NCBI GenBank assembly: GCA_034004685.1
Contig: JAVEWG010000071.1
Coordinates: 1-8,641 of the forward strand
DNA from: JAEUNX01 sp034004685
GTDB lineage: Bacteria; Pseudomonadota; Gammaproteobacteria; Burkholderiales; Rhodocyclaceae
Length of the DNA: 8,641 nucleotides
Direction of reading: 5' to 3'
Shown here one piece after another: positions 6,066 through 8,641 of the stretch (position 1 is the first letter of the stretch; each line of letters begins with the position of its first letter). Both the position numbers and the translations under genes were made by a program. Under the pieces are notes generated by a model. The model made no database searches. It was not told where the DNA came from and saw nothing but the letters and a program-made list of their open reading frames with translations.

Positions 6066-7199
6066 TTAGCCCTTGCGGCCGGCGGCCACCTCGGCGGGCT
6101 GGATCGCCTCGCCGGTGGCATTGCCCCAGGCATTGCGGGTGTAGGTGATCACCGCCGCCAGGTCCGTGTCGGAGAGCTGCTTGCCGAAGGCTGCCATGGC
6201 CGTACCAGGCCGGCCATTGAGCACCGTAGCGATCTGGTCCGCCTTGGGCCCCTGGACCACCTTGGAGCCATCCAGGGGCGGAAAGACCCCCGGCAGGCCC
6301 TTGCCATCGGCCTGGTGACAGGCCACGCAATTGGCCGCGAAAACCCGGGCCCCCCGCTCCTTGAGGGCCGCCAGATCCCAGACCTTGCCCGGATCCTCCG
6401 CCGTGGCGGCCTTGGCAGCCTGCTCGCCGGCCACCCAGGCGGCATACTTGTCGGCCCCCACTACGTGGACCTCGATGGGCATGAACCCGTGGTCCTTGCC
6501 ACACAGCTCGGCGCAGTTGCCCCGATAGACCCCCTCCTTGTCGGCCCGGAAGTGGGTGTCCCGGATGAAGCCGGGAATGGCATCCTGCTTGACTCCGAAG
6601 GCCGGCACCCACCAGGAGTGGATCACGTCGTTGGCGGTGGTGAGGATGCGGATCTTCTTGCCAACCGGCACCACCAGGGGCTTATCCACCTCCAGCAGAT
6701 AGTGGTCACCCTTGGCCGCCTGGCCGCCGATCTGGTTCTGGGGCGTGGCCAGGCTGGAAAAAAACTGGATGCCTTCGCCCTCCCCCTTGATGTAATCGTA
6801 GCCCCACTTCCACTGGTAGCCGGTCGCCTTGATGGTGATGTCGGGATTGGAGGTGTCCTTCATGGCCAACACCGTCTTGGTGGCGGGATAGGCCATGCCC
6901 AGGAGGATGAATACCGGCACCACGGTCCACAAGATTTCCACCGTGGTGTTTTCGTGGAAATGGGCGGCCACCGCCCCCTTGGACTTGCGGTGATGGAACA
7001 CCGCCCAGAACATCACCCCGAACACCCCAAGGAAAATGACCAGGCAGATCACCAGCATCAGGGTATGCATGTCGTAGATCTGTTCGGCGATCCGGGTGAC
7101 CGGCGCCTGGAGATTGATACGACTCTGTTCCACCGCGAAGGCCGGGGCCGCCATCGCCCCCACGCCCCACGCCACTGCACGCCGTACGGTAAAGCCCAT
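6066..7199 (-). CDS. ctaC: Cytochrome c oxidase subunit II with fused cytochrome c domain (caa3 type)
   Basis: The 377-residue protein starts with a signal peptide (cleavage probably after AFA at 20-22). Two membrane helices follow (about 43-68 and 87-108), then the periplasmic cupredoxin domain, then a C-terminal class I cytochrome c domain. CuA ligands are His194 (VIHSWW), Cys229, Glu231, Cys233, His237 and Met240 (GNCAELCGKDHGFM). The aromatic electron-entry patch is GYQWKWGYDY (127-136). The heme c site is CVACH (291-295), with Met335 in GTAMAAFG as the likely distal ligand. The fused cytochrome makes this a caa3-type subunit that takes electrons directly into its own heme c. The frame stays open upstream to 7379, but ATG at 7199 with GAGGGGG before it and the signal peptide fixes the start. 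It is the first gene of the oxidase operon. Confidence 0.97.
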   Translation of the reverse strand: MGFTVRRAVAWGVGAMAAPAFAVEQSRINLQAPVTRIAEQIYDMHTLMLVICLVIFLGVFGVMFWAVFHHRKSKGAVAAHFHENTTVEILWTVVPVFILLGMAYPATKTVLAMKDTSNPDITIKATGYQWKWGYDYIKGEGEGIQFFSSLATPQNQIGGQAAKGDHYLLEVDKPLVVPVGKKIRILTTANDVIHSWWVPAFGVKQDAIPGFIRDTHFRADKEGVYRGNCAELCGKDHGFMPIEVHVVGADKYAAWVAGEQAAKAATAEDPGKVWDLAALKERGARVFAANCVACHQADGKGLPGVFPPLDGSKVVQGPKADQIATVLNGRPGTAMAAFGKQLSDTDLAAVITYTRNAWGNATGEAIQPAEVAAGRKG

Positions 7200-7412
7200 G
7201 CCAGCCCCCCTCGTTGCAGTTCTGGCCCATCCATCGCTGCCCGGCCTGCCGGCAAGCCGCGCCGGCGTGGAAACCCAGTCACAACGATCCTTGGCGCCAT
7301 GCCCATTCCCTTGTGGATGAAGCCGGACGTGCCGGCGGCGGCATTCAGCGGCCGCGTCGGGAATGTTGCGGTCAATCATGCCATGCCGGTTTTCCGCCCA
7401 TCAAGGACATTT

Positions 7413-7426
7413 TTGATAAAAATCAA
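7413..7426. promoter_or_regulatory. FNR/ANR-type binding site, perfect inverted repeat
   Basis: The sequence TTGATAAAAATCAA is an exact match to the FNR/ANR/DNR consensus TTGAT-N4-ATCAA and is symmetric across both half-sites. It lies 213 nt upstream of the ctaC start and 342 nt upstream of hemP. Regulators of this family sense low oxygen or nitric oxide. Repression or tuning of the aerobic oxidase under low oxygen is the natural inference. A -10-like GATAGT 20 nt to the right (7447-7452) would also suit a rightward FNR-activated promoter. Which direction it serves is not shown by the sequence. Confidence 0.75.
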
Positions 7427-7474
7427 TGTACTGCATTGCATCATTGGATAGTTGCAACCAGATCCCGCACTGGC

Positions 7475-7495
7475 CCTGGCGATGGCCGCGCCAGG
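7475..7495. repeat. Short inverted repeat (7-bp stem, 7-nt loop)
   Basis: CCTGGCG (7475-7481) and CGCCAGG (7489-7495) are perfect complements around a 7-nt loop. No run of T follows on either strand, so it is not a classical rho-independent terminator. It may be a chance hairpin in GC-rich DNA or a leader structure; nothing in the sequence decides. Confidence 0.35.
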
Positions 7496-7706
7496 CAGGC
7501 TCGCAGGCAAACTGAATGCGGCAACGCGTAATGATGATGCTGAAAGGGTTATTTTCCAGGCCAGCCGGAGCGCCTCGGGAATGCCGGCAAGACCACAATC
7601 CACCGCCATGGATACTGTCTGCCGCCTGCCTCACCCCCAATGTCCACAGTCAATTCGACCCTGGCGCGCCCGGATGGGACAGATGCCTTGAATTTGCCAG
7701 GCGTGC

Positions 7707-7735
7707 TTGACGCACCATCCTTCTAGTGATGTAAT
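7707..7735 (+). promoter_or_regulatory. Sigma70-like promoter upstream of hemP
   Basis: A -35 element TTGACG (7707-7712, 5 of 6 to consensus) and a -10 element TGTAAT (7730-7735, 5 of 6) are separated by the ideal 17 bp. Transcription would begin near 7742, inside the Fur-like site, giving a leader of about 27 nt before the hemP ATG. A second candidate, the extended -10 TGCTATTAT (7752-7760), would start transcription at about 7767, almost at the ATG. Confidence 0.6.
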
Positions 7736-7754
7736 GCGAATCGTTATCATTTGC
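7736..7754. promoter_or_regulatory. Fur-box-like inverted repeat
   Basis: GCGAATCGTTATCATTTGC matches the 19-bp Fur consensus (GATAATGATAATCATTATC) at 12 positions, including the core ATCATT, and is partly self-complementary (6 of 9 arm pairs). It sits immediately downstream of the -10 element, where bound iron-loaded Fur would block transcription. This agrees with the downstream iron genes, and hemP in particular is a common Fur target. The assignment is by motif and context. Confidence 0.65.
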
Positions 7755-7768
7755 TATTATCTGCCGCC

Positions 7769-7957
7769 ATGGACCTCGCCACGCTCCCCGCAGCCGCCCT
7801 TCCCCCATTCCAGGATGGCAGCCCGCTGCCCGGCACCCCGCCCGCCATTCCGAGCGAAGCCCTGCTCCAGGGCCGGCAAGTCGTGCTGATTGAACATGGC
7901 GGCGCGGTGTACACCCTGCGGGCCACCCGCAGCGGCAAGTTGATCCTCACCAAGTAA
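7769..7957 (+). CDS. hemP: Hemin uptake protein HemP/HmuP
   Basis: This is a 62-residue protein. Its N-terminal third is Pro/Ala-rich and probably disordered. The C-terminal half carries the family pattern IPSEALLQGRQVVLIEHGGAVYTLRATRSGKLILTK, in which residues 27-36 (IPSEALLQGR) and the terminal GKLILTK are the clearest markers. HemP/HmuP proteins are small cytoplasmic proteins needed for heme-uptake gene expression or heme use in several proteobacteria. No heme receptor or transporter gene is visible in this window. The ATG at 7769 is the only ATG in frame near the family start. It has no Shine-Dalgarno-like sequence upstream, and a TTG at 7751 would lie inside the operator. It is followed 44 nt later by bfd on the same strand, and probably shares its iron-responsive promoter. 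Confidence 0.85.
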   Translation: MDLATLPAAALPPFQDGSPLPGTPPAIPSEALLQGRQVVLIEHGGAVYTLRATRSGKLILTK

Positions 7958-8001
7958 GCCCATCCGCACTTTTGGCGATCATTCCATAGGGACTAAACTT
8001 C

Positions 8002-8220
8002 ATGTACGTCTGTGTCTGCAATGCGGTTACCGAGCGCCATATCACCCAGGCGGTTCAGGAAGGCGCGCGACGCCTCAGGGATTTACGGGATACCCTGGGC
8101 GTTACGCGGGATTGCGGCAAATGCGCTTCCTGTGCCAAGGCCTGTTTGAATGACGCCCTCGCCCCGGTACCCTGCGGATATGGTGTCTATGAATCCCATT
8201 CCATGGCTGCGGAGGCGTGA
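8002..8220 (+). CDS. bfd: Bacterioferritin-associated ferredoxin
   Basis: This 72-residue protein has the Bfd [2Fe-2S] ligand pattern exactly at the positions known from the family: Cys4 and Cys6 (MYVCVCNAVT) and Cys38 and Cys41 (RDCGKCASC). Additional cysteines at 44, 48 and 58 are present. Bfd docks on bacterioferritin and supplies electrons that reduce stored ferric iron, so iron can leave the core. The start is ATG at 8002 with AGGGA about ten bases upstream. The stop TGA overlaps the bfr ATG by one base (TGATG), so translation of the two partners is probably coupled. The C-terminal tail beyond Cys58 is somewhat longer than in the shortest family members, but nothing looks damaged. Placement after hemP behind a Fur-like site suggests induction under iron limitation. 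Confidence 0.95.
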   Translation: MYVCVCNAVTERHITQAVQEGARRLRDLRDTLGVTRDCGKCASCAKACLNDALAPVPCGYGVYESHSMAAEA

Positions 8221-8641
8221 TGAAAGGCGACAAGAAGGTCATCCAGTTACTCAACAAGCAACTCGCCAACGAACTTTCGGCGATCAACCAATACTTCCTC
8301 CATGCCCGGATGTACAAGAACTGGGGCCTGGAAAAGCTCGGCAAGCATGAGTACGAGGAATCCATCGAAGAGATGAAGCACGCCGATCTGCTGATCGAAC
8401 GGGTGCTGCTGCTGGAAGGTCTGCCCAGCATGCAAAACCTCAACAAGCTGCTGATCGGCGAGAACGTGCCGGAATGCCTCCAGGGGGATCTCAAACTGGA
8501 ACAGGGCTCCCGGGCGGATCTCATCGACGGCATCGCCCATTGCGAGGCGGTCAAGGATTACGTCTCCCGGGAAATCCTCCAGGAGATCCTGGAAGACACG
8601 GAAGAGCATATCGATTACCTGGAAACCCAGCTGGAGCTGGT
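8220..8641 (+). CDS. bfr: Bacterioferritin, C-terminus cut by window edge
   Basis: The first 140 codons are visible; the family is usually about 155-160 residues, so only the end is missing. Bacterioferritin forms a 24-subunit shell that oxidises ferrous iron and stores it as a mineral. The dinuclear ferroxidase ligands are all visible: Glu18, Glu51, His54, Glu94, Glu127 and His130. The inter-subunit heme ligand Met52 is also present. This is therefore a subunit able both to oxidise iron and to bind heme, not one of the split types lacking one function. The ATG at 8220 has GGAGG upstream within the end of bfd and overlaps the bfd stop as TGATG. The coupling with bfd pairs iron storage with the protein that releases that iron. 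Confidence 0.97.
   Translation, partial: MKGDKKVIQLLNKQLANELSAINQYFLHARMYKNWGLEKLGKHEYEESIEEMKHADLLIERVLLLEGLPSMQNLNKLLIGENVPECLQGDLKLEQGSRADLIDGIAHCEAVKDYVSREILQEILEDTEEHIDYLETQLEL

Larger units (their letters stand above)
7200..7768. other. Non-coding region between oxidase operon and hemP
   Basis: These 569 bp separate the leftward oxidase operon from the rightward hemP-bfd-bfr cluster. Short open frames exist on both strands, but none has a recognisable family, a good ribosome site or protein-like composition. Contents I can support are an FNR/ANR-type box (7413-7426), a perfect 8-bp palindrome GTTGCAAC (7451-7458), a 7-bp hairpin (7475-7495), and the hemP promoter with its Fur-like site (7707-7760). 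The part around 7401-7460 is clearly more AT-rich than its surroundings, as expected of a promoter. I found no convincing -35/-10 pair for ctaC on the minus strand. Confidence 0.7.

Noticed and set aside
4456..6069. A 537-codon open frame on the plus strand, antisense to ctaD
   Set aside because: It mirrors ctaD exactly, and its composition (His-, Gly-, Gln- and Glu-rich with no domains) is what the complementary strand of a GC-rich membrane protein gene gives. ctaD itself has every catalytic residue.
6007..6612. N-terminal extension of CtaD upstream of 6006
   Set aside because: The frame is open, but the extension lies inside ctaC in another phase and is Gly-rich. The ATG at 6006 has a strong AGGAGG and yields the expected 526 residues.
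7200..7379. N-terminal extension of CtaC to 7379
   Set aside because: The signal peptide begins at the ATG at 7199, which has its own ribosome site. The upstream residues are Arg- and His-rich and would hide the signal peptide.
6315..7451. A 378-codon plus-strand frame antisense to ctaC
   Set aside because: It lies over a complete ctaC with all CuA and heme c ligands. The antisense product has no recognisable domain and is explained by GC-rich codon bias.
7376..7691. Short open frames on both strands in the intergenic region
   Set aside because: None has a known family pattern, a ribosome site or convincing composition. They cross the FNR box and promoter region, so they are more likely chance frames.

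Overview
The window is ordinary chromosomal DNA of a GC-rich Gram-negative bacterium, most likely a betaproteobacterium. The evidence is the gene order, the 35-residue oxidase assembly peptide, the DUF2970 and DUF2909 proteins, and the CuA subunit fused to a cytochrome c. A Rhodocyclales-like respirer would fit, but genus cannot be set from the sequence alone.

Positions 1-7199 hold a complete caa3/aa3-type cytochrome c oxidase cluster on the minus strand. Read in the direction of transcription it runs: ctaC (subunit II with a C-terminal heme c domain), ctaD (subunit I), a 35-residue small assembly peptide, ctaG (copper delivery to CuB), a DUF2970 membrane protein, ctaE (subunit III), a SURF1 assembly factor, a Sco-like thioredoxin-fold protein, ctaA (heme a synthase) and ctaB (heme o synthase, cut by the left edge). 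Structural subunits come first, then copper and heme assembly. Most junctions are short or overlapping (GTGA, ATGA, 11-nt and 20-nt overlaps). One gene breaks the run: a 64-residue DUF2909 protein at 2449-2643 lies on the plus strand between ctaE and SURF1.

Positions 7200-7768 are 569 bp with no convincing gene. This stretch holds the upstream region of the oxidase operon, with a perfect 14-bp FNR/ANR-type box (TTGAT-N4-ATCAA) at 7413-7426. At its right end are a sigma70-like promoter and a Fur-box-like inverted repeat in front of hemP.

Positions 7769-8641 (plus strand) form an iron-handling cluster: hemP (hemin uptake protein), bfd (bacterioferritin-associated [2Fe-2S] ferredoxin) and bfr (bacterioferritin, cut by the right edge). 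bfd and bfr share a TGATG stop/start. Bfd delivers electrons that release iron stored in Bfr, and the Fur-like site suggests induction under iron limitation.

I saw no rRNA, tRNA, CRISPR array, insertion sequence or convincing rho-independent terminator. I do not see a wholly new system. The points most worth checking are the perfect FNR-type box, the opposed DUF2909 gene inside the operon, the Sco-like protein whose copper-ligand histidine appears misplaced, the native His6 run at the N-terminus of CtaD, and the apparent lack of a ribosome binding site for hemP.
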